42,771 bases of DNA from contig CAZJDM010000016.1 in NCBI GenBank assembly GCA_964544765.1, positions 1 through 42,771 of the forward strand. The letters are read 5' to 3'. Under the pieces are notes generated by a model, which was given only the letters and a program-made list of their open reading frames with translations, did not search any database and had not been told where the DNA came from. Positions 1 through 11,100 of the stretch are shown here, piece by piece (within the stretch, counting starts at the first letter, position 1; each line of letters begins with the position of its first letter). The translations under genes were made by a program, and so were the position numbers. The DNA comes from CAZJDM01 sp964544765 (GTDB lineage: Bacteria; Bdellovibrionota_B; Oligoflexia; CAYFLR01).

Positions 1-232
1 TGTCAGTTAAGTTATCAAACTCTTTATAACTTATTTCACGTCCTTGATAGCAAAGAGCCGCATTCCCTCCATCTCTAACCACTCGGTCCTTAAACAATTC
101 ATTTAGGGTCAATTTTGACCCTATATCACGATCTGTCTTGTTCCATTTATTCTGAGTCCGCCTTTCGGCATCACTTCTTAATTCATACTCGCTTATCTTT
201 TTACTTGGATCTGCTACTACCGCTTTTATTAG
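1..232 (-). repeat. Start of a third A-domain copy, cut by the window edge
   Basis: Positions 1-232 match 9986-10217 (offset 9985) with one or two differences close to the end of the match, then diverge as the C domain begins. The repeat probably continues left of the window. Confidence 0.85.
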
Positions 233-3200
233 ATTACTAATATGATCCGCCATTCGTACTATCGTTGAGTCGTCAAACAAATCGGTATTGTAATTAATCC
301 TAGCTCTCAATGATCCATCAGCCTGTGGAGCTAAATAAAGAATGATATCAAATTTGGATATTCCCTGATCATACTCGTAGATAGAGGTATTAAGTCCGGA
401 AAATTCTAACTGAGGTAGTGCTTGGTTTAAAACAAACATTACCTGAAAAAGCGGTGTCCGACTCATATCACGAGTTGGTTGGACCTCTTCCACAACCTTT
501 TCAAAGGGAACTGTACTATGATTAATTGCATTTAAAAAGTTGTGCTTTACTTCTTCTAAAACGCTATAAAAATTTTGATCGCTGTTAATTCGGCTGCGAA
601 TGGCCAAAGTATTTAAAAAGAATCCAATTAATTGTTCAGTCTCTTCACTATCTCTCATAGTTACTGGAGTACCCACAATCATATCTTCCTGAGCCGTATA
701 CCGATGTAAAAATATTTTAAAAGTGGCAAACAGAGTAATAAAAAGGGTCGATGAAGATTTTGGAGCTATATTTCTTAACTCTTCAAATAATCTACTTGCG
801 ATGTTAAAAGTATATTCTTTACCTTTATATGTCTGAACAGCCGGACGTGAATAATCATAAGGCAAATTAATAACAGGTAATTCTCCATCTAAATTATCCT
901 TCCAATAATCTAAATCCTCCTTAAACAATCTATTTCCCTCTGCTCTCTGCCAACTTGCATAATCGATATACTGAATACCTTGGGTAAGTTTTTTAATTTC
1001 TTCTATTTCTTTAATTTCATTCTTTTCTTTCTTTTCGCTTTTTTCCCTTTTCTCAATTTTCTCAACATAGTTATTATAATTGGCTGTCAGCTCCTTACAA
1101 AAAATATCGATGGACCACTCATCAAAGATTATGTGATGAAAAGTTAAATGTAATAAATAATCTCGCTTTTCAATTTTAATCAGCTGTACTCTAAAAAGAG
1201 GGGATTGTTTCAAATTAAAAGGTGTTTCAATATCCTGCTTAATTGTTTCGTTGGCTAAATCATAAGCGTTCTTACCCGTGTTCGATTTGTTTTCCCAAAA
1301 GTCCTTTTGCTCTATTGCTACCTTAACTTGACCATCTATTATCAACCGTGGATCACCTGATACTTCATGGATACTGATCCGTAAAATATCATGTTGATTG
1401 ATTATATTTTGTAGCGATTCATACAGCGCTTCCTTATTTAATTTGCCCTTCAAATGCAATGTTGCCGGCATATTATAAAAAGTACTTTCCGGCCTTAAAT
1501 TACATAAAAACCAAATTCGCTCCTGACCAAAAGATAAAGGAAAATCCCCTTCTCGACTCACCCTATTAATTTTAAGAGTCTCACCTTTTGCTAGATTTAG
1601 TTTCTCAGCCAAAGTTTTGATAGTTTTATAAGTAAACAAATCACGTAAGGGTAGGTTTATTTTGAACTGACTCTTGATCTTAGCCATAACCTTAATAGCG
1701 CTTAACGAATGACCTCCAATTAAAAAGAAATCATCATTTGTGCCAATTTTTTGCTTTCCCAATACCTCTTGCCAGATTACCGCCAAATTCTTTTCTATTA
1801 CTGTTTGCGGTGCTAAATAAGTATGTTTAGCTGCATCATTTTTCTCCCCAAGCTCTGGAAGATTTTTTCTGTCCACCTTGCCATTATTGTTTAAGGGCAA
1901 GGCTTTTAATTTGATTATAAAAGATGGAACCATATAATCAGGCAGAATTTTTTGCAATTGCTGACGAAGATCCGTTTCATCCACCTGTAATGGCCTTTGC
2001 TCGGTTATATAGGACACTAATTGTTTTTCTTTTTGCTTATCTTCTTTAATCACTACTACTGTATCCGCTACCGCTTCTTGCTCTCTAATACACCCTTCTA
2101 TCTCTCCCAGCTCAATGCGAAATCCCCGTAGTTTTACCTGAAAATCTATCCGACCCAAAAATTCTATATTACCGTCTGCCTTAAAGCGAGCTAGATCCCC
2201 GGTTCGATACAATCGTTTTTTATTTTTGACCCTATAAAACTTCTCGACTGTCAACTCGGGACGATTTATATATCCTTTGGCTAACTGAATACCTCCAATA
2301 TGTAGCTCACCTGGAACTCCTATAGGACAATTATTTCCTTGCTTATCTAATATATATAATTGGGTGTTCCATACCGGTCGACCGATGGGAACCGGACCAC
2401 TTTCTCCTTTTACACACTTGTAATAACTTACATCTACTGCTGCTTCGGTCGGCCCATAGAGATTATGTAATTCACTAGTGGGTAATTTGTTAAAAAACTC
2501 TTCTTTGGTTTCAAATGGTAATTCTTCACCACTACAGATTACTCGCTTTAAACTTCTTATTTGGGATAGTCTAGGTTCTTTTAATTCTTCCAAAAAAACT
2601 CTTAACATTGGAGGCACAAAATGTATGGTAGTGATCTCATTATCTCGCACTAACTGAATCATTGCTTGAGGATCTTTATGATCTTGAGGTGGAGCCATCA
2701 CCAAAGTTGCTCCACTTATTAAGGGCCAGAAAAATTCCCATACGGATACATCAAAGGTATAAGGGGTCTTTTGTAAGACCCGATCCGATTTTGTTAATCC
2801 ATACTCTCCCTGCATCCACAATAATCGGTTCACTATCGCCTCATGAGGTACCATCACTCCTTTGGGACGTCCGGTTGAACCAGAGGTGTAGATGACATAT
2901 GCTGTATCTTTACCGGTATTCAGGTTACTGTATTCTGTATTCAGTTCACTGTGCCCTGTATCCGGATTGCCAGTTCCAGTATCCTGCTCACTGTACCCAG
3001 TATCCTGTTCACTGTACCCAGCATCCCGTTCACTGTTTACAGAATACTGTTTACTGCTTTCTGTATCCGGTCTACTGTAATCTGATTCACTTACCCCAAT
3101 CACTAATTGGTCGGTGAATTTTTGCCTATATTCTTCTTCATTCTCTTGCGAGACTAATAATATCTTAATATTGGCGTCTTCTAGAATAAATCGTTGACGA

Positions 3201-4978
3201 TCTTCGGGATAATAGGGATCCACTGGAACATACGCTCCTCCTGCCTTTATGATTCCATACAAGGATAATACCAGTTCTACTGACCGTTCCATACAGACAC
3301 CCACCAAAGACTCTGGACCGACTCCTTTGCTTCTTAGAATAAGAGCTAATCTGTCAGTTAAGTTATCAAACTCTTTATAACTTATTTCACGTCCTTGATA
3401 GCAAAGGGCCACATCCTCCCCATCTCTGGCCACTCGGTCCTTAAACAATTCGCTTAGGGTCAATTTTGATCCTATATCACGACCTGTTTTATTCCAATTA
3501 CACTGAAGCTGCCCTTCGGCTTCACTTCTTAATTCATACTCGCTTATCTTCTTAGTTGGATCTGTTACAACAGCCTCAACTAAATTACTAAAATGATCCG
3601 CCATTCTAGCTATCGTTGAGTCATCAAACAAATCAGTATTGTAATTAAATTTGCACTCAAGATCAGAAAAATTGTCATCAATGTAAAGAGTCAGATCACA
3701 TTTAGATGTACCGGTATCATCAAGATCCACCTCACTTATAGTCAAGTCATCTAGAAGTTTGATTTCTTTTTGCCGTTTATTAAAAACAAACATTATTTGA
3801 AAAATAGGAGTTCTACTCAAATCACGCGGGACGTTCAAACAATTAACCAACTTTTCAAAAGGCAATTCTTTATGGGCAAAAGCATCCAGAGCCACTTTCT
3901 TAACTTTATATAACATCTCTTGAAAAGAATCTCGCGACTGGACATCCATTCTCAACGGAATAGTATTTAAAAAGAATCCAATTAGATTGATCAACTCAGG
4001 TTGGTTTCGATTACTTATGGGTGTTCCGACTACAACATCGGACTGACCAGTATAACGATATACCAAACCATAAAAGATGGTAAGCAATGTCATAAACGGG
4101 GTTATCTCATTACGCTGAGAAAAAGCTTTAACATTATCAGTAACAGCTTTAGATATCCCAAATTTATAATCTTTGCCAATATAACTTACATTAGCCGGAC
4201 GGGGCTTATCCGCTGGAAGGTCACATAAAGGGACGTTTCCATTTGAAAGTTGCTTGCGCCAAAAACCTATTTCCTTTTCTAACTGATCTAGCTTATATTT
4301 TTTATTATGTTGAAGGGAGTAATCCGCATATTGAAGAGGTAATGGGGATAATTCAGAAGAGTTATCAGAGTTATTTTGGATCAAATTCTGATAATAAAAT
4401 AAGAACTCCTTGATAAATATACTGGTTGATAATCCGTCAAAGATAATGTGATGAAAAGACAGATGGAAAACATGTCGAACAGGTGATAGCGAAATTAGGA
4501 TAGCTCTGGCTAACGGAGCTTGACCCAAATCAAAAGGCTTATTAACTTCTTTAGCTATAATTTTTTGAACCTGAATATTTTGTTCTTCACACGATAAATT
4601 AGTTAAAGAGATTTTATCAATGGATAAGCAAGCATATTTATCCACATATTGATAAGGCTTATCCTTCAGAGTTTTAAAAAAAGTTCGTAAAATATGATGC
4701 CGGAAAAATATTTTACCTATTGCCTTTTCTAAAATAGAAGTATTTAGACTTCCTTTAAACTCCACAGTAGTCGGCATATTATAAAAAGCGCTATCAGGCT
4801 CCATCTGCTGCAACATCCAGATTCTTTCCTGCCCAGAAGATAAAGGTGCCGGATTCAAATGATCAGATATGGTTTGTTTTTGCGTAGTAGAAAGCTCTAT
4901 CTTAGAGACAGAAGTCCGTTTTTTTTGTTTTAATTTTCTTAACAGCTTTATTTTATTTTCGGATAATCCCTCTTGCAT
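1..4978 (-). CDS. Non-ribosomal peptide synthetase, C-A-PCP-C-A..., C-terminal part beyond the left edge
   Basis: About 1659 codons are visible and the frame is still open at position 1, so the gene is cut by the window. Order seen: condensation domain (HHIIFDG near residue 175), adenylation domain (YTSGSTG at about 697, YGPTEAA, YRTGDLA, NGKVDRKNLP), carrier domain (IGGHSL, Ser near 1090), second condensation domain (HHIIFDE near 1279), then the start of another adenylation domain. The A-domain pocket reads D-V-W-H-I-S-L-V-D-K by alignment to known serine codes (EntF-like), so serine is the likely substrate. A Lys/Glu-rich insert lies in the second C domain. The ATG at 4978 has AAAGG 8 bases before it. 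It follows the PKS gene by 48 bases and should accept the chain from it. Gene end, termination domain and substrate of the last A domain are not visible. Confidence 0.95.
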   Translation of the reverse strand, partial: MQEGLSENKIKLLRKLKQKKRTSVSKIELSTTQKQTISDHLNPAPLSSGQERIWMLQQMEPDSAFYNMPTTVEFKGSLNTSILEKAIGKIFFRHHILRTFFKTLKDKPYQYVDKYACLSIDKISLTNLSCEEQNIQVQKIIAKEVNKPFDLGQAPLARAILISLSPVRHVFHLSFHHIIFDGLSTSIFIKEFLFYYQNLIQNNSDNSSELSPLPLQYADYSLQHNKKYKLDQLEKEIGFWRKQLSNGNVPLCDLPADKPRPANVSYIGKDYKFGISKAVTDNVKAFSQRNEITPFMTLLTIFYGLVYRYTGQSDVVVGTPISNRNQPELINLIGFFLNTIPLRMDVQSRDSFQEMLYKVKKVALDAFAHKELPFEKLVNCLNVPRDLSRTPIFQIMFVFNKRQKEIKLLDDLTISEVDLDDTGTSKCDLTLYIDDNFSDLECKFNYNTDLFDDSTIARMADHFSNLVEAVVTDPTKKISEYELRSEAEGQLQCNWNKTGRDIGSKLTLSELFKDRVARDGEDVALCYQGREISYKEFDNLTDRLALILRSKGVGPESLVGVCMERSVELVLSLYGIIKAGGAYVPVDPYYPEDRQRFILEDANIKILLVSQENEEEYRQKFTDQLVIGVSESDYSRPDTESSKQYSVNSERDAGYSEQDTGYSEQDTGTGNPDTGHSELNTEYSNLNTGKDTAYVIYTSGSTGRPKGVMVPHEAIVNRLLWMQGEYGLTKSDRVLQKTPYTFDVSVWEFFWPLISGATLVMAPPQDHKDPQAMIQLVRDNEITTIHFVPPMLRVFLEELKEPRLSQIRSLKRVICSGEELPFETKEEFFNKLPTSELHNLYGPTEAAVDVSYYKCVKGESGPVPIGRPVWNTQLYILDKQGNNCPIGVPGELHIGGIQLAKGYINRPELTVEKFYRVKNKKRLYRTGDLARFKADGNIEFLGRIDFQVKLRGFRIELGEIEGCIREQEAVADTVVVIKEDKQKEKQLVSYITEQRPLQVDETDLRQQLQKILPDYMVPSFIIKLKALPLNNNGKVDRKNLPELGEKNDAAKHTYLAPQTVIEKNLAVIWQEVLGKQKIGTNDDFFLIGGHSLSAIKVMAKIKSQFKINLPLRDLFTYKTIKTLAEKLNLAKGETLKINRVSREGDFPLSFGQERIWFLCNLRPESTFYNMPATLHLKGKLNKEALYESLQNIINQHDILRISIHEVSGDPRLIIDGQVKVAIEQKDFWENKSNTGKNAYDLANETIKQDIETPFNLKQSPLFRVQLIKIEKRDYLLHLTFHHIIFDEWSIDIFCKELTANYNNYVEKIEKREKSEKKEKNEIKEIEEIKKLTQGIQYIDYASWQRAEGNRLFKEDLDYWKDNLDGELPVINLPYDYSRPAVQTYKGKEYTFNIASRLFEELRNIAPKSSSTLFITLFATFKIFLHRYTAQEDMIVGTPVTMRDSEETEQLIGFFLNTLAIRSRINSDQNFYSVLEEVKHNFLNAINHSTVPFEKVVEEVQPTRDMSRTPLFQVMFVLNQALPQLEFSGLNTSIYEYDQGISKFDIILYLAPQADGSLRARINYNTDLFDDSTIVRMADHISNLIKAVVADPSKKISEYELRSDAERRTQNKWNKTDRDIGSKLTLNELFKDRVVRDGGNAALCYQGREISYKEFDNLTD
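1856..3406 (-). repeat. Near-identical A-domain copy (copy in the partial NRPS gene)
   Basis: Matches 8490-10040 at a constant offset of 6634 with no insertion or deletion. The only difference I found is at 1886 (A here, G at 8520). The left limit is just after the A10 motif GKVDRKNLP and the right limit is in the N-terminal part of the A domain. Flanking C and PCP sequences diverge sharply. Confidence 0.93.
2912..3079 (-). repeat. 21-bp coding minisatellite (eight 7-residue units) inside an A domain
   Basis: Eight units of 21 bases encode repeats of the type YSEQDTG (residues 634-689 of the partial NRPS), between the N-terminal A-domain core and the YTSGSTG motif. Two central units are identical in protein sequence and the outer ones are degenerate. 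The number of bases is a multiple of three, so the frame is kept. Confidence 0.88.
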
Positions 4979-5026
4979 CAGATTAACCTTTCTTCAATCA
5001 TAAACTACGGTTCATATTTATTACTT

Positions 5027-8000
5027 CTAAAGTAGACTAATAGCCTCTTCCTCCGACATATTATTAATCTTCTCGACCATTAAGGATTCTATTACAGCTG
5101 CTATTGAAGAACAGGTTTGATTTTCCAACAATTGAGAAATTTTTAAATCAACCGGATAGATTTCATTCAATTTGGCAGCTATTCTACTAGCAATTAATGA
5201 ATCACCTCCCAAAGCAAAATAATTATCTTCCGGATTAAAATCAGAAACTCCCAAAAATTCTTTCCAAACACTCATTACCGTATTAACGATATCCATTTCT
5301 GATTGATCTTCCTCACTATCATCACTGTCATCACTATTATAACTATCATCGTCTGATTGACTCATGTAGGTGGAATCCGCATATTGTTCCATGTATTGTT
5401 CTACGTATTCTTCAGTTTCAACTTCAGTGGGTCGATCAATCCAATATCTTTTAGTCTCGAATGGATATGTTGGTAAAGGAACCAGATAACAATCATCATC
5501 TGAAAACAAAGTATTCACGTTAAACGAGACACCACTTGACCAAATATTCCCTAAAATATTTAAAATAAATTGATAATCATTAATCTTCTCTTTAGGATGC
5601 CTAATTGAGTATAGGACTTCACAATCTTCATCCTTTAAAATCCTTTTCGTCAAACTATTCAACACCTGTCCTGGTCCCACCTCCAAAAACAATTTAAACT
5701 CTGATTCAAGTAATGTTCGAATGCCCTGATAAAAATTGACTGGACTTAAAAGGTGATTTATCCAATAAGTTGGTGACATACATTCGTCTGATTCTATCCA
5801 CTTCCCTGATACATTGGAAATATAGCTAATTTGCGGCTTATTAAATTTGATCTTCATTAGCTCGGTTTGAAACATCTCAACTATTGGTCTCATTAATTTT
5901 GAATGAAAAGCATGAGACGTATGCAATCGTCTGACAGAAATACCCTTATTTTTAAGTTCTTCTTCTAATTGACTAATAGCTTCGACCACACCAGAAACCA
6001 CACACACATCTTCAGCATTTATAGCGGCTAATTGGATCTCATCATTCAAATATTGCTTTACATCCTGTTCACCAGCATTAATTGACAACATGGCTCCTCG
6101 TCCAGGACATTTAGACATAACTTTGCCTCGAATAGCTACTAATCTTAATGCTTCCTCTAAAGACATAACTCCAGAAATGGTTGCTGCCACATATTCGCCA
6201 ATACTGTGCCCAATCATAGCTGAAGGAATTATTCCCCAACTCATCCATAACTTGGCCAGACAATATTCAATGATAAATATCGCGCTTTGGGTATATTCAG
6301 TTTGATTGATTAGAGAAGCTGTTTCTTCATTTATCTTAGATTCAGGGTATATGATACTTTTTATATCAATATCCATTTGGGTTTTTAAAAGTTGACAACA
6401 TTCATCCACTGACTGTCGAAAGGCAGGAATATTACGACACAGATCCGCTCCCATTTGTATGTATTGAGAGCCTTGCCCTGAAAACATAAACACTATCTGT
6501 GAACTTATTCTTTCATTATTTGAATACGTTTTATCCTTAGATACTTTGGATATTTTGGATATTTTTTCTTGAGCAATTTCACTCAATAATTGTTTAGTAT
6601 CAGACACGACTATATAACGACGATGTTGAAAATGATGACGACCTGTCATTAAAGTAAAAGCTATATTGTGTATTGGTGTTTGCGGATGATTTTTAATATA
6701 TTCGCTTAAATTAATTTCCATTTTATCTAAGGCAGAAGGAGTTTTAGCTGAGATCAGCAATAAATGAGTTTCTTTGATACTCTTAGAATCCTCTCGCACA
6801 GGAGCTTCTTCTATAACTGCATGGGCATTGGTGCCTCCAATACCAAAAGAACTTACCGCTGCTCTTCTTAAACTATCGACCGGCTTTTCCCATTTTTGAT
6901 ACTGAGTATTAACAAAAAAAGGACCTTCTTGAAAATCAATTTCCTCATTGGGTTCATTAAAATTCAAGCTGGGGACCAATGCTTTATTATACAAACACAG
7001 GCTGGATTTTATCAACCCGCCCACTCCAGCCGCCGCATCCATGTGCCCTACATTGGTTTTTAATGCTCCGATAGCACAAAAATTCTTTTTATTAGTATAT
7101 TTATTGTAAACATTGGATAAAGCGGCCATTTCAATCGGATCACCCAAAGGGGTTCCTGTACCATGCGTTTCAACGTAACCTATAGATTCGGGATTAATTT
7201 GAGGAACCAACAACGCCTCATCAATCACCTCAGATTGACCATCAACGCTAGGAGCCGTGTATCCGACTTTGCGCGATCCATCATTGTTAATAGATGTTCC
7301 TTTTATTACGGCGTAAATATGATTTTTATCCTCTAAAGCATCGGTCAGCGGTTTTAACAAAACAGTGCCAACACCATTTCCTTTTACCGTTCCCCTGGAA
7401 TTCTTATCAAAAGCTCGGCAGTGCCCATCTGGCGAAAGTACTCCACCCTGCTGAAATAAATAACCTCCTCGATGGGGCACGGTAACTGACGATCCACCAG
7501 CTAATGCCATTTCACACTCGCCATTTAATATACTTTGACAAGCCATATGAATCGCTACTAAAGATGTAGAACAAGCGGTCTGAACCGTAACACTCGGTCC
7601 TCCTAAGTTAAGTTTATAAGCTACCCTAGTAGAAAGATAATCCTTATCATTGGAAATCATGGCTTGAAATTCACCTACCGGATCAATATTAGAAAGGCTG
7701 GGTATTATGTTAAACATCAGGTAAGTACTTAAACTAGAACCGGCATATACTCCAATACGGCCCGGATAGGTATAAGGATCATGGCCAGCATTTTCAAGAC
7801 ATTCCCAAGAAGTCTGTAGAAATAGTCTTTGTTGAGGATCAATTAAAGCTGCTTCCCCTGGGCCATACCCAAAAAAGGCGGCATCAAAATATTCGATTTC
7901 ATTGAGCACTCCCCCCCTTTTCACATAATTAGGTAACTTTGATCTTTGTTCTGGTATACCGGCTTTTTTAAGATCTTCATCGGTAAAGTTAGAAATACTT

Positions 8001-8125
8001 TCAACACCGTACTTCAAATTCAACCAAAATTGATCAATAGTTTCAGCTCCGGGAAACTTGCATGCCATGCCGACAATTGCAATATCGGTATTCATTCGAT
8101 TACTTTCATACATGTTTGTTGACAT
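5027..8125 (-). CDS. Type I polyketide synthase module KS-AT-ACP without reductive domains
   Basis: 1032 residues. The ketosynthase shows the Cys185 motif TACSTSL, His321 in ETHGTGT and His361 in NVGHMDAA, so all three catalytic residues are present. The acyltransferase shows GHSIGEY with Ser641 and HAFH at 738-741, the form usual for malonyl-CoA specificity. The carrier domain shows LGGDSL with Ser976. There is no room for KR, DH or ER between AT and ACP; that gap (about 905-945) is a Glu/Tyr then Asp/Ser-rich linker. The module should add two carbons and leave a beta-keto group. The start overlaps the end of the upstream NRPS gene by 20 bases, which suggests coupled translation and collinear order NRPS, PKS, NRPS. 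Another in-frame ATG at residue 11 lies just before the KS core and could be the real start. Confidence 0.96.
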   Translation of the reverse strand: MSTNMYESNRMNTDIAIVGMACKFPGAETIDQFWLNLKYGVESISNFTDEDLKKAGIPEQRSKLPNYVKRGGVLNEIEYFDAAFFGYGPGEAALIDPQQRLFLQTSWECLENAGHDPYTYPGRIGVYAGSSLSTYLMFNIIPSLSNIDPVGEFQAMISNDKDYLSTRVAYKLNLGGPSVTVQTACSTSLVAIHMACQSILNGECEMALAGGSSVTVPHRGGYLFQQGGVLSPDGHCRAFDKNSRGTVKGNGVGTVLLKPLTDALEDKNHIYAVIKGTSINNDGSRKVGYTAPSVDGQSEVIDEALLVPQINPESIGYVETHGTGTPLGDPIEMAALSNVYNKYTNKKNFCAIGALKTNVGHMDAAAGVGGLIKSSLCLYNKALVPSLNFNEPNEEIDFQEGPFFVNTQYQKWEKPVDSLRRAAVSSFGIGGTNAHAVIEEAPVREDSKSIKETHLLLISAKTPSALDKMEINLSEYIKNHPQTPIHNIAFTLMTGRHHFQHRRYIVVSDTKQLLSEIAQEKISKISKVSKDKTYSNNERISSQIVFMFSGQGSQYIQMGADLCRNIPAFRQSVDECCQLLKTQMDIDIKSIIYPESKINEETASLINQTEYTQSAIFIIEYCLAKLWMSWGIIPSAMIGHSIGEYVAATISGVMSLEEALRLVAIRGKVMSKCPGRGAMLSINAGEQDVKQYLNDEIQLAAINAEDVCVVSGVVEAISQLEEELKNKGISVRRLHTSHAFHSKLMRPIVEMFQTELMKIKFNKPQISYISNVSGKWIESDECMSPTYWINHLLSPVNFYQGIRTLLESEFKLFLEVGPGQVLNSLTKRILKDEDCEVLYSIRHPKEKINDYQFILNILGNIWSSGVSFNVNTLFSDDDCYLVPLPTYPFETKRYWIDRPTEVETEEYVEQYMEQYADSTYMSQSDDDSYNSDDSDDSEEDQSEMDIVNTVMSVWKEFLGVSDFNPEDNYFALGGDSLIASRIAAKLNEIYPVDLKISQLLENQTCSSIAAVIESLMVEKINNMSEEEAISLL

Positions 8126-11100
8126 AATTAACTCTCTCTCGCTTAGTTAAAGCAACGTTTTTGTATTTTCTATTTATAGCAGCTCTTCTTTTTACAATTG
8201 TTCTATTGCTCTTCCAAACATTTTTGTTTTTTGAAATAGAAATAAATTCAGCTAAAGAACTAACTGTTGTATATTTAAAAAGATCAACTACCTTTATATC
8301 TACTTTTAATTCTTCTAAAATTAAGCTGCGTAATTTCGCTACTAAAAGCGAATGTCCACCTATTTCAAAGAAATTGGCATCCAAACTTATGTTTTTGGTT
8401 CCTAGTACCTCTGACCATATCTCCACTAACTGAATTTCCAGCGGTGATTTAGGCGCTATCATGCGAGTAGGTTTTTTGATCTCAATATTTGGAAGATTTT
8501 TTCTGTCCACCTTGCCATTGTTGTTTAAGGGCAAGGCTTTTAATTTGATTATAAAAGATGGAACCATATAATCAGGCAGAATTTTTTGCAATTGCTGACG
8601 AAGATCCGTTTCATCCACCTGTAATGGCCTTTGCTCGGTTATATAGGACACTAATTGTTTTTCTTTTTGCTTATCTTCTTTAATCACTACTACTGTATCC
8701 GCTACCGCTTCTTGCTCTCTAATACACCCTTCTATCTCTCCCAGCTCAATGCGAAATCCCCGTAGTTTTACCTGAAAATCTATCCGACCCAAAAATTCTA
8801 TATTACCGTCTGCCTTAAAGCGAGCTAGATCCCCGGTTCGATACAATCGTTTTTTATTTTTGACCCTATAAAACTTCTCGACTGTCAACTCGGGACGATT
8901 TATATATCCTTTGGCTAACTGAATACCTCCAATATGTAGCTCACCTGGAACTCCTATAGGACAATTATTTCCTTGCTTATCTAATATATATAATTGGGTG
9001 TTCCATACCGGTCGACCGATGGGAACCGGACCACTTTCTCCTTTTACACACTTGTAATAACTTACATCTACTGCTGCTTCGGTCGGCCCATAGAGATTAT
9101 GTAATTCACTAGTGGGTAATTTGTTAAAAAACTCTTCTTTGGTTTCAAATGGTAATTCTTCACCACTACAGATTACTCGCTTTAAACTTCTTATTTGGGA
9201 TAGTCTAGGTTCTTTTAATTCTTCCAAAAAAACTCTTAACATTGGAGGCACAAAATGTATGGTAGTGATCTCATTATCTCGCACTAACTGAATCATTGCT
9301 TGAGGATCTTTATGATCTTGAGGTGGAGCCATCACCAAAGTTGCTCCACTTATTAAGGGCCAGAAAAATTCCCATACGGATACATCAAAGGTATAAGGGG
9401 TCTTTTGTAAGACCCGATCCGATTTTGTTAATCCATACTCTCCCTGCATCCACAATAATCGGTTCACTATCGCCTCATGAGGTACCATCACTCCTTTGGG
9501 ACGTCCGGTTGAACCAGAGGTGTAGATGACATATGCTGTATCTTTACCGGTATTCAGGTTACTGTATTCTGTATTCAGTTCACTGTGCCCTGTATCCGGA
9601 TTGCCAGTTCCAGTATCCTGCTCACTGTACCCAGTATCCTGTTCACTGTACCCAGCATCCCGTTCACTGTTTACAGAATACTGTTTACTGCTTTCTGTAT
9701 CCGGTCTACTGTAATCTGATTCACTTACCCCAATCACTAATTGGTCGGTGAATTTTTGCCTATATTCTTCTTCATTCTCTTGCGAGACTAATAATATCTT
9801 AATATTGGCGTCTTCTAGAATAAATCGTTGACGATCTTCGGGATAATAGGGATCCACTGGAACATACGCTCCTCCTGCCTTTATGATTCCATACAAGGAT
9901 AATACCAGTTCTACTGACCGTTCCATACAGACACCCACCAAAGACTCTGGACCGACTCCTTTGCTTCTTAGAATAAGAGCTAATCTGTCAGTTAAGTTAT
10001 CAAACTCTTTATAACTTATTTCACGTCCTTGATAGCAAAGAGCCGCATTCCCTCCATCTCTAACCACTCGGTCCTTAAACAATTCATTTAGGGTCAATTT
10101 TGACCCTATATCACGATCTGTCTTGTTCCATTTATTCTGAGTCCGCCTTTCGGCATCACTTCTTAATTCATACTCGCTTATCTTTTTACTTGGATCTGCT
10201 ACTACCGCTTTTATTAGGTTACTAATATGATCAGCCATACGTTCTGCTGTTTCGTCTTTAAAAAAATCGACGTTATAGCAAAACTCACCTACCAAACGAT
10301 CACCGATATCAGCTACCAGCAGTGAAAGATCATACTGTCCTAATTTTTGACTTACCGGATATGATTCAACCTCAAGATGATTCGAGTTAAATTTAATTCC
10401 TGGTATACCTAGGGTAAACAAACGAGTAATAGATTCCTGATCAGTAGGCGCGTTAAACCAAGAAAACATGGACTGAAAAATAGGGTTGTGGCCAGAATCT
10501 TTGGCATAACTCAATTGATCCATTAAGTGGGTTAATGGATAATCACGATTTTTCATAGCCTGAAAAATTTTTTTCCTTACTATCTGCAAAAAATCATAAA
10601 AAGAAAGTTCCTCAGATTCATTAATTCTCAATATAAAGGTATTAATCAAATAACCAACCACTGATTCAAATTCAGGTTTAGTTCGACCTGTAGCCATTGA
10701 AAGAGATCCAACATTGATATCAGTCTGATTGGTATATCTACGCAAAAAGAGATGATACAAAGCAAACATCAAGGTATATAAAGATACTTTATTTTGCTGG
10801 GCCAATGAGAAGAGCCTTTGCCTAAATTCTCCATCAAAGTAGAATCTGACCGTTTTTCCCTCAGAACGTAAAATTGACTTACGAGGATAATCAAGTGGTA
10901 AATCTAACACTGGTAAATCGCCAGTTAAATCGTTCAACCAATATTTTTTTGATTTTTGACCACGAGAACCACTTATTAACTTATCTTGGAGGGGAATAAA
11001 ATCACCAAAATTATTGGTTAAAGTTGGTAATAAATCATTTTTAATTTCACTTCCTGATTTCAACGCATCATACAAAGATAAGAATTCTTTGACCAAAAGA

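Noticed and set aside
2892..3117. Overlapping plus-strand frames in the A-domain minisatellite
   Set aside because: They occur in both A-domain copies only because the DNA is identical. They come from the periodic sequence and lack ribosome sites.
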